Below, one piece after another: positions 1 to 7,891 of a stretch of DNA of 58,207 nt. The notes under the pieces are model-generated. The model searched no databases. It worked only from the letters and a program-made list of their open reading frames with translations, and was not told the DNA's origin. Position numbers and translations under genes: made by a program. The DNA comes from Methanoculleus caldifontis (GTDB lineage: Archaea > Halobacteriota > Methanomicrobia > Methanomicrobiales > Methanoculleaceae), in assembly GCF_032842345.1 (NCBI RefSeq), contig NZ_WBKO01000002.1, positions 1-58,207 of the forward strand, read 5' to 3'. Positions within the stretch are counted from its first letter, which is position 1; every line of letters starts with the position of its first letter.

Positions 1-539
1 CGTCCTACCACGGCATGAACTACGAGCGGCTCAACAGGCCCGAAGCCCTCCACTGGCCCTGCCCTGCGGCCGACCACCCCGGCACCCCGATCCTCCACAC
101 GGCGAAGTTCGCCCACCCCGATGGTCTTGGCATCTTCAACCCCATCGAGTGGAAACCCCCGGCGGAAGTCCCCGATGCCGAATACCCGTTCGTGCTCACG
201 ACCGGCCGTATCCTCTGGCACTGGCACACCGGCTCCATGACCCGCCGGTCCGCGACCCTCGACAACGAGGTCCCGACGGGATGGATCGAGATCAACCCCG
301 AGGACGCGAAGGCGCTCGGTATCAAGGACAAGGAACTTGTCCGTGCGAGCACCCGCCGCGGCACGGTCGACGTTCCCGCCCGGGTGACGAAGGACATCAT
401 GAAGGGTGTCATGTTCATGCCGTTCCACTTCGCCGAGTGCGCGGCAAACATCCTGACGAACAACGCTCTCGACCCCATCGCCAAGATCCCCGAGTTCAAG
501 GCCTGTGCTGTGAAGGTTGAGAAGATTACGGAGGCCTGA
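1..539 (+). CDS. fdhA: Formate dehydrogenase alpha subunit, C-terminal part (F420-linked)
   Basis: Only the last ~179 codons are inside the window; the frame is open from base 3. The segment [17 protein letters not shown] followed by TRRS and, later, [16 protein letters not shown] is the C-terminal molybdopterin-dinucleotide-binding domain of the Mo/W oxidoreductase family. FdhA oxidises formate to CO2; its missing N-terminal part should carry the 4Fe-4S cluster and the selenocysteine or cysteine ligand. The stop lies 2 bases before the fdhB start, so the two are co-transcribed. Family known; subunit identity rests on the adjacent fdhB. Confidence 0.93.
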   Translation, partial: SYHGMNYERLNRPEALHWPCPAADHPGTPILHTAKFAHPDGLGIFNPIEWKPPAEVPDAEYPFVLTTGRILWHWHTGSMTRRSATLDNEVPTGWIEINPEDAKALGIKDKELVRASTRRGTVDVPARVTKDIMKGVMFMPFHFAECAANILTNNALDPIAKIPEFKACAVKVEKITEA

Positions 540-541
540 AT

Positions 542-1780
542 ATGGCAGCGAAAGGAGACTCTTTCTACGCATGGGCAGCCGACGCCGCCTGCCAGGAGAA
601 GGGCGAGTGCGGCGGAGCGGTCACCGCTCTGCTGACGCACGCTCTTAAGTCCGGCATGGTGGACGCCGTCCTTGCAGTCAAGAAGGGACAGGACATCTAC
701 GATGCCGTCCCCACGCTCATCACCGACCCCGCCGAGCTCGCAGAGACGGCAGGCTCCCTCCACTGCGGGACCCTCCTGCTCTCGAAGCTGGTCAAGAAGT
801 ACCTTGACGGCGCGAAGGACATGAAGATCGCCGTCCCGGTCAAGGGCTGCGACACGATGGGCCTGTACGAACTTGCAAAGCGCAACCAGGTCAACCTGGA
901 CAACGTCGTGATGATCGGCCTCAACTGCGGCGGATCGGTCAGCCCGGTCTCCGCCCGGAAGATGATCGCCGAGAAGTTCGGTGTCAACCCCGACGACGTT
1001 GTCAAGGAAGAGATCGACAAGGGCCAGTTCATCATCGTCACGAAGGACGGCCAGCACAAGGGCATCTCGATCGACGAGCTCGAGGAAGAAGGCTTCGGCC
1101 GCCGGTCCAACTGCCGCCGCTGCAAGATGAAGATCCCGCGCCAGGCGGACCTCGCCTGCGGCAACTGGGGTGTCATCGGCGAGAAGGCCGGCAAGGCCAC
1201 CTTCGTCGAGGTCTGCTCCGAGAAGGGTGCCAACCTCTTTGACGGCGCCGTGAAGGCCGGGGCCATCAAGACCGACGCCGTGCCCGCAAAGGCACTTGAG
1301 ATCCGCGGCAAGGTCGAAGGCGCCATGCTGAAGCTCGGCGACAAGTGGCGGGCCCGCCACTTCGAGAGCCTCGGCGAGGGGAAGGACCGCTTAAAGAAGA
1401 TCATGGACGAGACTTCCCGGTGCATCAAGTGCTACGCCTGCATCGAGAACTGCCCGATCTGCTACTGCGTTGAGTGCAGCACGAAGAAGGCCTACCTGGT
1501 CGAGCCCGGTCAGGTCCCGCCGCCCTTCATGTTCCACCTGATCCGCTACGCCCACGTATCGGACTCGTGTATCAACTGCGGCCAGTGCGAAGAGAACTGC
1601 GCGATGGATATCCCGAACGCGCTCTTCATGCACGCCCTGGAAGTCGACCTCGAGAAGATGTTCGGCCACACCCCCGGTGTGAGCATGGACCTCCCGGTGC
1701 TCGCGCTCGCCGAAGAGAAGGCCGAGCGGGAGCGGCTCTCCGCGACCGGCAGCGACCAGATCTTCAACGTCTTCGAGTAA
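542..1780 (+). CDS. fdhB: Formate dehydrogenase beta subunit (F420-reducing)
   Basis: 412 residues, the usual size for methanogen FdhB. The first ~270 residues are the FrhB/FdhB fold that holds FAD and passes electrons to coenzyme F420, with conserved Cys at 23, 75, 103, 129 and the pair C191/C194. Two 4Fe-4S ferredoxin motifs follow: C294-x2-C297-x2-C300-x3-C304 and C343-x2-C346-x2-C349-x3-C353. Together with FdhA it couples formate oxidation to F420 reduction, feeding methanogenesis from formate. ATG 542 starts right after the fdhA stop. A strong hairpin-T tract ends the operon just after the stop. Confidence 0.95.
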   Translation: MAAKGDSFYAWAADAACQEKGECGGAVTALLTHALKSGMVDAVLAVKKGQDIYDAVPTLITDPAELAETAGSLHCGTLLLSKLVKKYLDGAKDMKIAVPVKGCDTMGLYELAKRNQVNLDNVVMIGLNCGGSVSPVSARKMIAEKFGVNPDDVVKEEIDKGQFIIVTKDGQHKGISIDELEEEGFGRRSNCRRCKMKIPRQADLACGNWGVIGEKAGKATFVEVCSEKGANLFDGAVKAGAIKTDAVPAKALEIRGKVEGAMLKLGDKWRARHFESLGEGKDRLKKIMDETSRCIKCYACIENCPICYCVECSTKKAYLVEPGQVPPPFMFHLIRYAHVSDSCINCGQCEENCAMDIPNALFMHALEVDLEKMFGHTPGVSMDLPVLALAEEKAERERLSATGSDQIFNVFE

Positions 1781-1804
1781 GGGAGATCTCTCCCTTCTTT
1801 TTTT
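1781..1804 (+). terminator. Terminator of the fdhAB operon
   Basis: Bases 1781-1794 form a perfect hairpin (GGGAGA, TC loop, TCTCCC) starting directly after the fdhB stop codon, followed by TTCTTTTTTT to 1804. Archaeal termination mainly needs the T-run; here both parts are present. Confidence 0.8.
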
Positions 1805-1828
1805 CTCGCCGACCCACGCGCAAGCGGA

Positions 1829-1950
1829 GCATGAGCGCCCGTCAGGTACGACAAGGAGCGACAGCACCCTGACACCGGACTTCGCGGCTTCGCGTGGGGT
1901 AATCTACAAAGATAATGGCGATGTCTCAGCGAAAGGCGCGAAGAACGACG
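1829..1950. repeat. Composite dispersed repeat, copy A
   Basis: Behind the fdhAB terminator lie an 18-19 base module (GCATGAGC..CCGTCAGGT, 1829-1847) and a 17-mer CTTCGCGGCTTCGCGTG (1880-1896), plus GGCGCGAAGAACG near 1937. The same modules recur at 12376-12442, there with the 17-mer in the opposite orientation. Both copies sit in the 3' flank of a plus-strand operon. No ORF is convincing here. Confidence 0.45.
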
Positions 1951-2008
1951 TTCCAGCGAAACGGAGTAAGTAATGGGACCCGGCCACAGTCCGACCGTAT
2001 TCTCGTAT

Positions 2009-2031
2009 GGAAAAAAGAAGGGGGGACCGGC
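2009..2031 (-). terminator. T-run terminator behind the exported protein gene
   Basis: Read on the minus strand, the stop codon at 2032 is followed by GAGCCGGTCCCCCC and then TTCTTTTTT (complement of 2011-2019), a typical archaeal T-rich stop signal. Confidence 0.5.
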
Positions 2032-2526
2032 TCACGAAATCGTGTGAGAGAGGGCCGGAATTGCGAAATGGTCTATGAACGTCTCCTCATGGCCGTCCGG
2101 GAACCGGACCACCGTCAGTTCCGGGGAGAAGTCGGCCTGGACCAGCGGCGCAAACCAGTAGCGGTCAAGCGTCGCCTGCGCACCGGTGAAGTTGAGCCCC
2201 GGCGTAGCGTAGACATTCCCGTCCTCAGCGCTCCTGACCTTTGCGAAACTCTGGATCGAGAAGACGGCAACATTGCTCTCTGCCGCGGTCACCGTTACGG
2301 GTGAGCCGGTTGCTTCCTCGAGCGCGGACTTCAGTTCCTGCTCCGGATTGGCAATCTTGAGGAAGACGGCGATCCTCTCGACAAACGAGAGTTTGTAGTT
2401 GAAGGTGACATCTGCGCTCCCATCCTCGTCTACAGTGATCCTGAGGTTCTCTGCGCTGAAAGCCCCTGCCGGGGCTACTACAAACGCCAGGATCAGGAGG
2501 GATGCGACCAGAACTCCGCGTTTCAT
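2032..2526 (-). CDS. Exported protein of unknown function
   Basis: 164 residues from the chosen ATG at 2526, which is preceded by GAGGT about seven bases upstream; an ATG at 2547 is less likely. The N-terminus MKRGVLVASLLILAFVVAPA then GAFSAEN is a Sec signal peptide with a cleavage site near residue 23. The mature part is acidic, has no cysteines and no motif I recognise; a segment VTFNYKLSFVERIAVFLKI suggests a beta-sandwich followed by a helix. It probably sits outside the membrane. Neighbours on the same strand (DUF1616-like protein) are about 200 bases upstream, so it may have its own promoter. Confidence 0.75.
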   Translation of the reverse strand: MKRGVLVASLLILAFVVAPAGAFSAENLRITVDEDGSADVTFNYKLSFVERIAVFLKIANPEQELKSALEEATGSPVTVTAAESNVAVFSIQSFAKVRSAEDGNVYATPGLNFTGAQATLDRYWFAPLVQADFSPELTVVRFPDGHEETFIDHFAIPALSHTIS

Positions 2527-2723
2527 CCTTGTACCTCGAACAAGCATACGGCGCCCGGGGGTATAAACATTTTGTAAGCCGTTCTGCCATTTGATCGCCT
2601 GAGAATACTGATTTTACGTTTTTGTTCTCCGGGAAAGGATCAATTCTCGAAAAATCAGGCGGGGGCTCCCGGCAATCGCGGGGCACCCCGCGCCGCCGCC
2701 GGGCCCTCACACGGCATGTGCGG

Positions 2724-3428
2724 TCAATGCACCCGCAGCAGGAGGTGGAGGTTGCGGTAACCGGCTCTGGTGAGGTTGGCGACCGGTATCTCTGCCTGGG
2801 GCGCCTCCATAAAGAGGAGGAACTCCAGCCGGTCCACGTCCGAGTCCATGATCCGGAACGTGTAAGGCTGCTCGACGGTCCGGTTGTTCGGTACGGTGAC
2901 CGAGAACCGGTCAAGAGGCGTCGCAGAGACGATCACCGACTTGTTTGTCGCACCGTTGAACCTGCTCTTCACGGCAAACGTCTGGACCGTGTAGGTGATA
3001 TCCCGGGACTCGTGGTTTCCGATCCCGATGATGACCGTCTGCGGTGTTCCCGCCATGAACTCCGTCGGATAGTTTGCGGCTTTTCCTGTCGGACCGAGGA
3101 TATAGAACTCGGTGAACCTCTCTCCCTCCTGCGGGTTGACGACGATATATACCGTCGTTGCGGTGGCCAGGAGGACGGCGGCGATGAGGAGAAGGCTCAG
3201 GACCTGCTCGGTCCGTGGGGTGGAGCTCCCGGGTGCTCTCTCCCGTTTTTCCGCTGCATGGGGGTGCCCGGTCCCGCCGGGCCCGCTTTGCGCCAGTAAG
3301 AAGACTGCGATCAGCAGGCAGCCGGGGAAGAGGGCGGGCAGGGCGGGGTGGATACCCGTCGGGTCCGGCGGGAGAGCGCACGAGTACAGGAGATCGGAGA
3401 GAGGGCCTGCGGAGGCTTCAGACGGCAT
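2724..3428 (-). CDS. DUF1616-like membrane protein
   Basis: 234 residues. Two membrane segments are visible, near residues 28-46 and 75-97, followed by an extracellular beta-rich domain with the run FTEFYILGPTGKAANYPTEF and GIGNHESRDITYTVQ, which is typical of the DUF1616 family of archaeal membrane proteins. Function is unknown in the family; it is often found near surface or pilin-like genes. A TATA-like TATATATAT at 3454-3462 lies about 26 bases before the ATG at 3428, so the transcript is probably leaderless. The divergent neighbour is the archaellin pair. Confidence 0.78.
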   Translation of the reverse strand: MPSEASAGPLSDLLYSCALPPDPTGIHPALPALFPGCLLIAVFLLAQSGPGGTGHPHAAEKRERAPGSSTPRTEQVLSLLLIAAVLLATATTVYIVVNPQEGERFTEFYILGPTGKAANYPTEFMAGTPQTVIIGIGNHESRDITYTVQTFAVKSRFNGATNKSVIVSATPLDRFSVTVPNNRTVEQPYTFRIMDSDVDRLEFLLFMEAPQAEIPVANLTRAGYRNLHLLLRVH

Positions 3429-3453
3429 TCTGCTATCCCATAAAAATCCATAC

Positions 3454-3462
3454 TATATATAT
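3454..3462 (-). promoter_or_regulatory. TATA box for the DUF1616-like gene
   Basis: TATATATAT in an otherwise GC-rich region, centred ~30 bases upstream of the minus-strand start at 3428; spacing fits a leaderless archaeal transcript. Confidence 0.55.
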
Positions 3463-3566
3463 GCTCTGGAGATGGGAGCCGGTGCCGATGCTGCCGGGAC
3501 ATCGCGCAGGCCTCCGGGGGAGAGATCAGCATCTTTTAATCGAAGTGCGACTAACTCCACATCATC

Positions 3567-4130
3567 ATGCCCCGGGAAGACAGGGACGAGCAGGCGCTCA
3601 CCGGCCTTGAGGCAGGCATCGTCTTCATCGCCTTCGTTGTCGTCGCATCGGTCTTTGCCTACGCCGTTCTCGGGGCCGGCATGGCGACGTCGCAGAAGAG
3701 CCAGAAGGTGATGCACGACGCCTTCGAGGAAGCCGGGTCTGCTCTCCGTCCGGGATACTCCGTCATCGCAAAACTGGATAACGGTGAGGGGCTTCTCGAC
3801 TTCATCGAGTTCGATCTCGAGACCGCGACCGATCTTGCCGGAGTCGATATGAAGAGCATGACCTACGCCATCGTCACAAAAGATGCGCTCTTCACGATCC
3901 CTTCCGGGGATCCCACGGTAACGCTAACCTGGCGGCAGCGCAGAGACGCCGACAGCCTTCTCGAGGCAGGGGAGATCGTCACGGTGAAACTGGGCGGGCT
4001 GGGACGCACGGGCATCGGGCGCGGGGATACGTTCACCCTCGCGATTACCGCCGCGGAAGGTGCGACGGCAACGCTTGCGAGAACGATTCCTGCCGGGATC
4101 GGGAAGAATGTCTACCTCGAACTCTTCTGA
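3567..4130 (+). CDS. Archaellin / type IV pilin-like protein 1
   Basis: 187 residues. The start MPREDRDEQALTG then LEAGIVFIAFVVVASVFAY is a class III signal: a charged leader, cleavage after Gly by a FlaK/PibD-type peptidase, then the hydrophobic helix that forms the filament core. The rest is a beta-rich head domain with threonine-rich strands, as in archaellins of the FlaB/FlgB family. TTTTAATC at 3535-3542 about 27 bases before the ATG suggests a leaderless mRNA. Its last 23 bases overlap the next archaellin, so the two are translated together. No motor genes (flaC-J) are in the window. Confidence 0.85.
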   Translation: MPREDRDEQALTGLEAGIVFIAFVVVASVFAYAVLGAGMATSQKSQKVMHDAFEEAGSALRPGYSVIAKLDNGEGLLDFIEFDLETATDLAGVDMKSMTYAIVTKDALFTIPSGDPTVTLTWRQRRDADSLLEAGEIVTVKLGGLGRTGIGRGDTFTLAITAAEGATATLARTIPAGIGKNVYLELF

Positions 4131-4689
4131 TGCCGGGTTCACCGGGCTTGAGGCCGCGATCGTCCTCATCGCCTTCGTCATCGTTGCAGCCGTCTTTTCG
4201 TTCGTCGTCCTCCAGGCGGGTTTCCTGTCGGCACAGCAGGGCCAGTCGGTCATCCACGACGGCATCGGGCAGGCCGGGTCGAGCTGCACGGTGACCGGTA
4301 TCGTTTACGGCATCGGCGCCACGCCCAATCGCATAGATGCGATCGTCATCCCCATCGGGCTTACGGCCGGCAGCAAGCCGATCGATATCACCACGGTCTC
4401 TATCCGTCTCGTCGGTTCCGGGCACCGGGAGACCGTTGCCCAGAATGTCCCCCTGGTCGATGTTTTCCCAAAATCCGGATTCTGGAGCGTCCAGCAACGG
4501 TTGAACGGTGACTCCGATATGATCCTCGAGGCAGGAGAACAGTTCGTCCTGAACATCTCGCCGTCAAACCTGAATGACTGCAAACCCTACAGATCGTTCG
4601 CCATCGAGATCAAACCTGCCGGAAGGGCCGCCCTCCGGGTGGAGCGGACGGTTCCCGGCAGCATCGAGAGGGTGACCCGCCTGGACTGA
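4108..4689 (+). CDS. Archaellin / type IV pilin-like protein 2
   Basis: 193 residues. The start chosen is ATG 4108 (MSTSNSSDAGFTG), which places the cleavage Gly directly before LEAAIVLIAFVIVAAVFSF, exactly as in the preceding protein; a longer start at 4060 would add a leader not seen in the family. The head domain differs from protein 1 and contains two cysteines (residues ~60 and ~165), which is unusual for archaellins and could form a disulfide. It overlaps the upstream gene by 23 bases and ends 4 bases before the convergent DUF457-like gene. Confidence 0.85.
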   Translation: MSTSNSSDAGFTGLEAAIVLIAFVIVAAVFSFVVLQAGFLSAQQGQSVIHDGIGQAGSSCTVTGIVYGIGATPNRIDAIVIPIGLTAGSKPIDITTVSIRLVGSGHRETVAQNVPLVDVFPKSGFWSVQQRLNGDSDMILEAGEQFVLNISPSNLNDCKPYRSFAIEIKPAGRAALRVERTVPGSIERVTRLD

Positions 4690-4693
4690 CGGG

Positions 4694-5380
4694 TCACCCG
4701 GCAGAGAGGAGGTCGCGGTACCTGACCATCCCGACGGCCCCGGCGGCCCCCACCGCGGCAAGCACCAGGTAGTCCTCCTCCCCGCCCCCGGCCATCAGGA
4801 CGCTCTCCGGGATGCCGGCCGCCCAGGCGTAGAGCGAGGCGATGGTAAGGGCCAGAAGGAGCGGGACGGCGACGCGGACGAGCGGGCGGGCGAACCGGGT
4901 AAGGTCCGGCCGGGAGTCCCGGTAGACGGCGAGGGCGATGCCTGCCGACGCGATGAGGAAGACCCACTCCGAGAGCGAGGAGGCCTCTGCAAGTATGGCG
5001 TTGCCGAAGTAATCGGTGGTATCGTAGGGCCGGTATGGGCCAAGGAGCGGGAAGTACCAGGTGACGGGTATCGCCCACATCGTGTCAATGACCTGGTGGG
5101 AGAATGCGCCCACCGCGACGGCAATGAGCCCGAACGATCCGCGCCGCTGCCTGAGGACGATGCCGAGAGCGAGGAGGAGTGCGAGGAAGAGCAGTCCGTG
5201 CGCGAATATCCGGCCGGAGTCGAGCGATCCCGCGAGCAGGATGTGGCCTACCGGTTTGTCGATCAGGTCGGGGAGGATGGCCCCGAAGGCGCAGAGACCG
5301 ATGAGTCGCCGGTCACCGAGGCGCCCGGCGAGCGCGAGCCCGATAATGAGGCCGAGCAGGAGGTGGCAGGCGGCGAACAT
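4694..5380 (-). CDS. DUF457/YdjM-like membrane-bound hydrolase
   Basis: 228 residues from ATG 5380 (MFAACHLLLGLIIG). The pattern of HxLLG at the N-terminus, GAILPDLID, FAHGLL and FSHQVIDTMW is that of the membrane-bound metal-dependent hydrolase family DUF457 (YdjM-like): histidines and aspartates within five to six membrane helices. Substrate unknown; bacterial members are tied to membrane phospholipids. The region before residue 75 of the long frame is arginine- and serine-rich and looks non-coding, so the shorter start was taken, although its ribosome site is weak. It converges on the archaellin genes. Confidence 0.8.
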   Translation of the reverse strand: MFAACHLLLGLIIGLALAGRLGDRRLIGLCAFGAILPDLIDKPVGHILLAGSLDSGRIFAHGLLFLALLLALGIVLRQRRGSFGLIAVAVGAFSHQVIDTMWAIPVTWYFPLLGPYRPYDTTDYFGNAILAEASSLSEWVFLIASAGIALAVYRDSRPDLTRFARPLVRVAVPLLLALTIASLYAWAAGIPESVLMAGGGEEDYLVLAAVGAAGAVGMVRYRDLLSAG

Positions 5381-5477
5381 CTCTATGGAATTGATGCGTC
5401 GGAGATATAACCCTGAGGTCGGGGCATACGCAAACCCTATTCCCGGCAAAGACCGATACCTGATAGGAGACCTCATC

Positions 5478-5669
5478 ATGGCAACGCTCGACAGGTCTGA
5501 GATCCTCATACTCTTCGCCTCGGTCCTCATCGGCAGCGCGGCGGGCTGGTGGAGCCGCACATACTGGGGAAACAGTTTTGTTGCCGTTGCATCGACCCTC
5601 ATCGGGACCGTGATCGGCTACTTCGTCATCATAACCGTCCTCCGGGCCGCGGGTCACCCGGTCGGGTAA
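5478..5669 (+). CDS. Small two-helix membrane protein
   Basis: 63 residues from ATG 5478, which has a clear ribosome site AGGAG nine bases upstream (5464-5468). Two hydrophobic stretches, about residues 8-23 and 31-56, flank a short charged loop GWWSRTYWGN. It looks like a small inner-membrane protein with both ends on one side. No family is recognised. It stands alone between two minus-strand genes. The same frame continues open after the TAA at 5667 but without a start codon, which is likely chance. Confidence 0.65.
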   Translation: MATLDRSEILILFASVLIGSAAGWWSRTYWGNSFVAVASTLIGTVIGYFVIITVLRAAGHPVG

Positions 5670-5761
5670 CCGGCGTGGAGGGGGGCATGCCTCCTGCAGG
5701 CACTCGCGGCCGATATCGCCGAACTCCCCCCGCTCCTCGACCTCGCCGTCCGAATCGCGAA

Positions 5762-5833
5762 CTATGAGTCGTGTTCCTCTGTATACCGGAGGTCCCGGCC
5801 GCAGGTGAGGCATTGCCTTATGCCCCATGCCAT
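5762..5833 (-). CDS. Possible 23-residue CxxC microprotein
   Basis: A 24-codon frame from ATG 5833 to TAG 5762, overlapping the last 16 bases of the ABC exporter gene in another frame. It encodes MAWGIRQ, the knuckle CLTCGRDL, then RYTEEHDS. A GGTGA lies about nine bases before the ATG. One CxxC pair alone could bind zinc only as a dimer. In the next frame downstream there is another Cys pair (RECLQEACP), so this may also be the front of a frameshifted zinc-ribbon gene. Weak by length; listed because the motif and ribosome site coincide. Confidence 0.35.
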   Translation of the reverse strand: MAWGIRQCLTCGRDLRYTEEHDS

Positions 5834-7665
5834 AGGGGTGCGTCACCGTATCCCGTAAGCCCGCGGCCGGGACCGGCATCGCGGCACTCCCGCACCCGCC
5901 CGTCTTCGACCGCGAGGATACGGTCGGCGAGTTCCAGGAGCGAGGGGCGGTGGGAGATGAGGATGGTCGTCCTGCCCTGGACCAGGGTCCGGAGCGTCCG
6001 GCGTATCAGATCTTCGGTCTGGAGGTCGAGCGCCGACGTGGGCTCATCGAGGATGAGGATGGGGGCGTCTTTGAGGAACGCTCTCGCAATCGCGACCCGC
6101 TGCCGCTGGCCGACGGAGAGCTGGGTCCCGCGCTCGCCGACAATCGTCCGGTAACCGTCGGGGAGCCGCACGATCTCGTCGTGGATCTGCGCCCTCCGGG
6201 CGGCCTCAACGACCTCCTCGACAGTGGCCTCAGGCCTGCTGTAGCGGATGTTCTCCTCGATGGTGGTGTGGAAGAGGAAGAGGTCCTGGGAGACGATCGA
6301 GATCTGCCGCCGCAGCCACTGCGGATCGAGCGACATGAGGTCGTGGCCGTCGAGCGTGATCGTGCCTCGCTGCGGTGCAAAAGCCCGCAGGATCAGGTTG
6401 ATGAGCGTCGTCTTTCCTGCCCCGGTCCGCCCGACGACGGCGACCGCCTCGCCGGGGCGGATGACGAACCGTGCGTCGTGGAGAACCCAATCGGACCGGT
6501 CGTAGCCGAACCAGACGCCGGCAAACTCGATCCGGCCTTGCACGGCGCCGGGGACGATCCCGCCGGCACCGGGGGCGGCGCCCGATTCACCATGCATCCC
6601 AAAGAGTTCGTGCAGGCGGGCGGCGGACGTGAGCGCAGGCTGCATGACCACCGGGAAGGCGAAGAAGGTGTTCACGGTGGGGGCGAATGTCATGATGTAG
6701 ACCGCGAACGCGACGAAGTCCCCGACGGTCATGGCGCCGGCGAGCACCTCGTTCCCGCCGAACCAGATGACGGCGACCAGCATCAGCGACATCGTCCCGA
6801 TCCTGAAGTACTCCGAGAACGCGGAGAGCATGGTGTTCTTGATCCGGGCATCGACCATATTCCGGAGCGTTCCGGAGACCTTGTGGACCTCCCGGTCTTC
6901 CGCAGCGTGCGACTTCACGGTATCGATCCCGGATATCACCTCCTGGAGGTCCCGCGAGACATAGGCCTGCCGCTCGCGCTCCCGGTGCGTGGCGGCACGG
7001 ATCCTCCGGACGAAGACGGCGTTGACCAGCAGGTAGAGGGGGATGAAAGCGAGGACGACGAAGGTCAGGGAGAGGCTCAGGATACTGAGGATGACGAGGG
7101 TGAAGGCGACGTAGAGGGCGTTCGCGACGATCTGGGGGAGGTACTGGGAGATGGTGTACTGCAGGATCTGGACGTCGTCGGAGAGGCGGGACATGATGTA
7201 GCCGGTCTGCTGCGACTTGAAGTAGGAGAGCGGGAAACTCAGGACGTGCTCGACGAGGGCGGTCTGGAGGTTGAAGGCGTAGCCCTCCCTGAACCGGGCG
7301 GTCAGGTAGTTCCGGGCGAGGTCGGTCGCGCCGGTGAGAAGCCCGAGCGCGAGAAGGGCGACGATGAGGAGATCGAGCGACGAGAGGAGTCCGCCGGCCC
7401 CTGCTAGGATGGCGTCCGACGAGGGGGCCTCTCCGAGCAGGATGTTGTCGATGAAGACCTTGATGCTGAGCGGGAGGACCGTCTTGAGCGCCGAGACGAT
7501 GGCCGTCGCCACGAGCGCGAGGACCCCCGCCTTCCATATCGGCCGGGCGAACCGGAGAAAGAAGCCGAGGTCGGAAAACCGGAGATCCCCGTCGCCCTTC
7601 GCCGGCTGCCTCAGGATCTCGCGGGTGAAGGCGAAGGTGCGCCGGCAGCAGTCTGTGAGTCCCAT
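5818..7665 (-). CDS. ABC exporter, fused permease and ATPase
   Basis: 615 residues, the size of an MsbA/MdlB/Sav1866-type half-transporter that works as a dimer. Residues ~30-340 hold six membrane helices of an ABC type-1 exporter, with the long cytoplasmic loops expected. The ATPase follows: Walker A GRTGAGKT, signature LSVGQRQR, Walker B ILILDEPT and the switch ISHRPS. It should export a lipid, peptide or drug; the substrate cannot be told. A TATA-like GGTATTATATC (7738-7748) gives a leader of about 50 bases. The C-terminus overlaps a possible CxxC microprotein. Confidence 0.93.
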   Translation of the reverse strand: MGLTDCCRRTFAFTREILRQPAKGDGDLRFSDLGFFLRFARPIWKAGVLALVATAIVSALKTVLPLSIKVFIDNILLGEAPSSDAILAGAGGLLSSLDLLIVALLALGLLTGATDLARNYLTARFREGYAFNLQTALVEHVLSFPLSYFKSQQTGYIMSRLSDDVQILQYTISQYLPQIVANALYVAFTLVILSILSLSLTFVVLAFIPLYLLVNAVFVRRIRAATHRERERQAYVSRDLQEVISGIDTVKSHAAEDREVHKVSGTLRNMVDARIKNTMLSAFSEYFRIGTMSLMLVAVIWFGGNEVLAGAMTVGDFVAFAVYIMTFAPTVNTFFAFPVVMQPALTSAARLHELFGMHGESGAAPGAGGIVPGAVQGRIEFAGVWFGYDRSDWVLHDARFVIRPGEAVAVVGRTGAGKTTLINLILRAFAPQRGTITLDGHDLMSLDPQWLRRQISIVSQDLFLFHTTIEENIRYSRPEATVEEVVEAARRAQIHDEIVRLPDGYRTIVGERGTQLSVGQRQRVAIARAFLKDAPILILDEPTSALDLQTEDLIRRTLRTLVQGRTTILISHRPSLLELADRILAVEDGRVRECRDAGPGRGLTGYGDAPLWHGA

Positions 7666-7737
7666 GATACGCAGGTCCGGTCGGGTGGTGGTCCCCTGTT
7701 CTTCACCGGGTCCCTTGCCGGTTCATGCCGCCCGGTC

Positions 7738-7748
7738 GATATAATACC
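7738..7748 (-). promoter_or_regulatory. TATA box for the ABC exporter
   Basis: Minus-strand GGTATTATATC, the only AT-rich block in the 226-base gap between the exporter start and the phosphofructokinase stop; predicted start of transcription near 7717. Confidence 0.5.
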
Positions 7749-7891
7749 GGCGGACCCGTGCGTGCCAGAACCGAACTGCAGGAGGTGGCAAGGCGAGAGA
7801 TCTCCGGATGCAGACAGATGTCGGAAAAGACAGGGTGCCCCCGCCGCATAAGGCCGGGCAGGGCGGGGACCCTCAAGGAGAGGGGCCGGGT

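Noticed and set aside
20-1360. Long minus-strand frame opposite fdhAB
   Set aside because: Mirror frame of high-GC codons; the plus-strand genes are certain.
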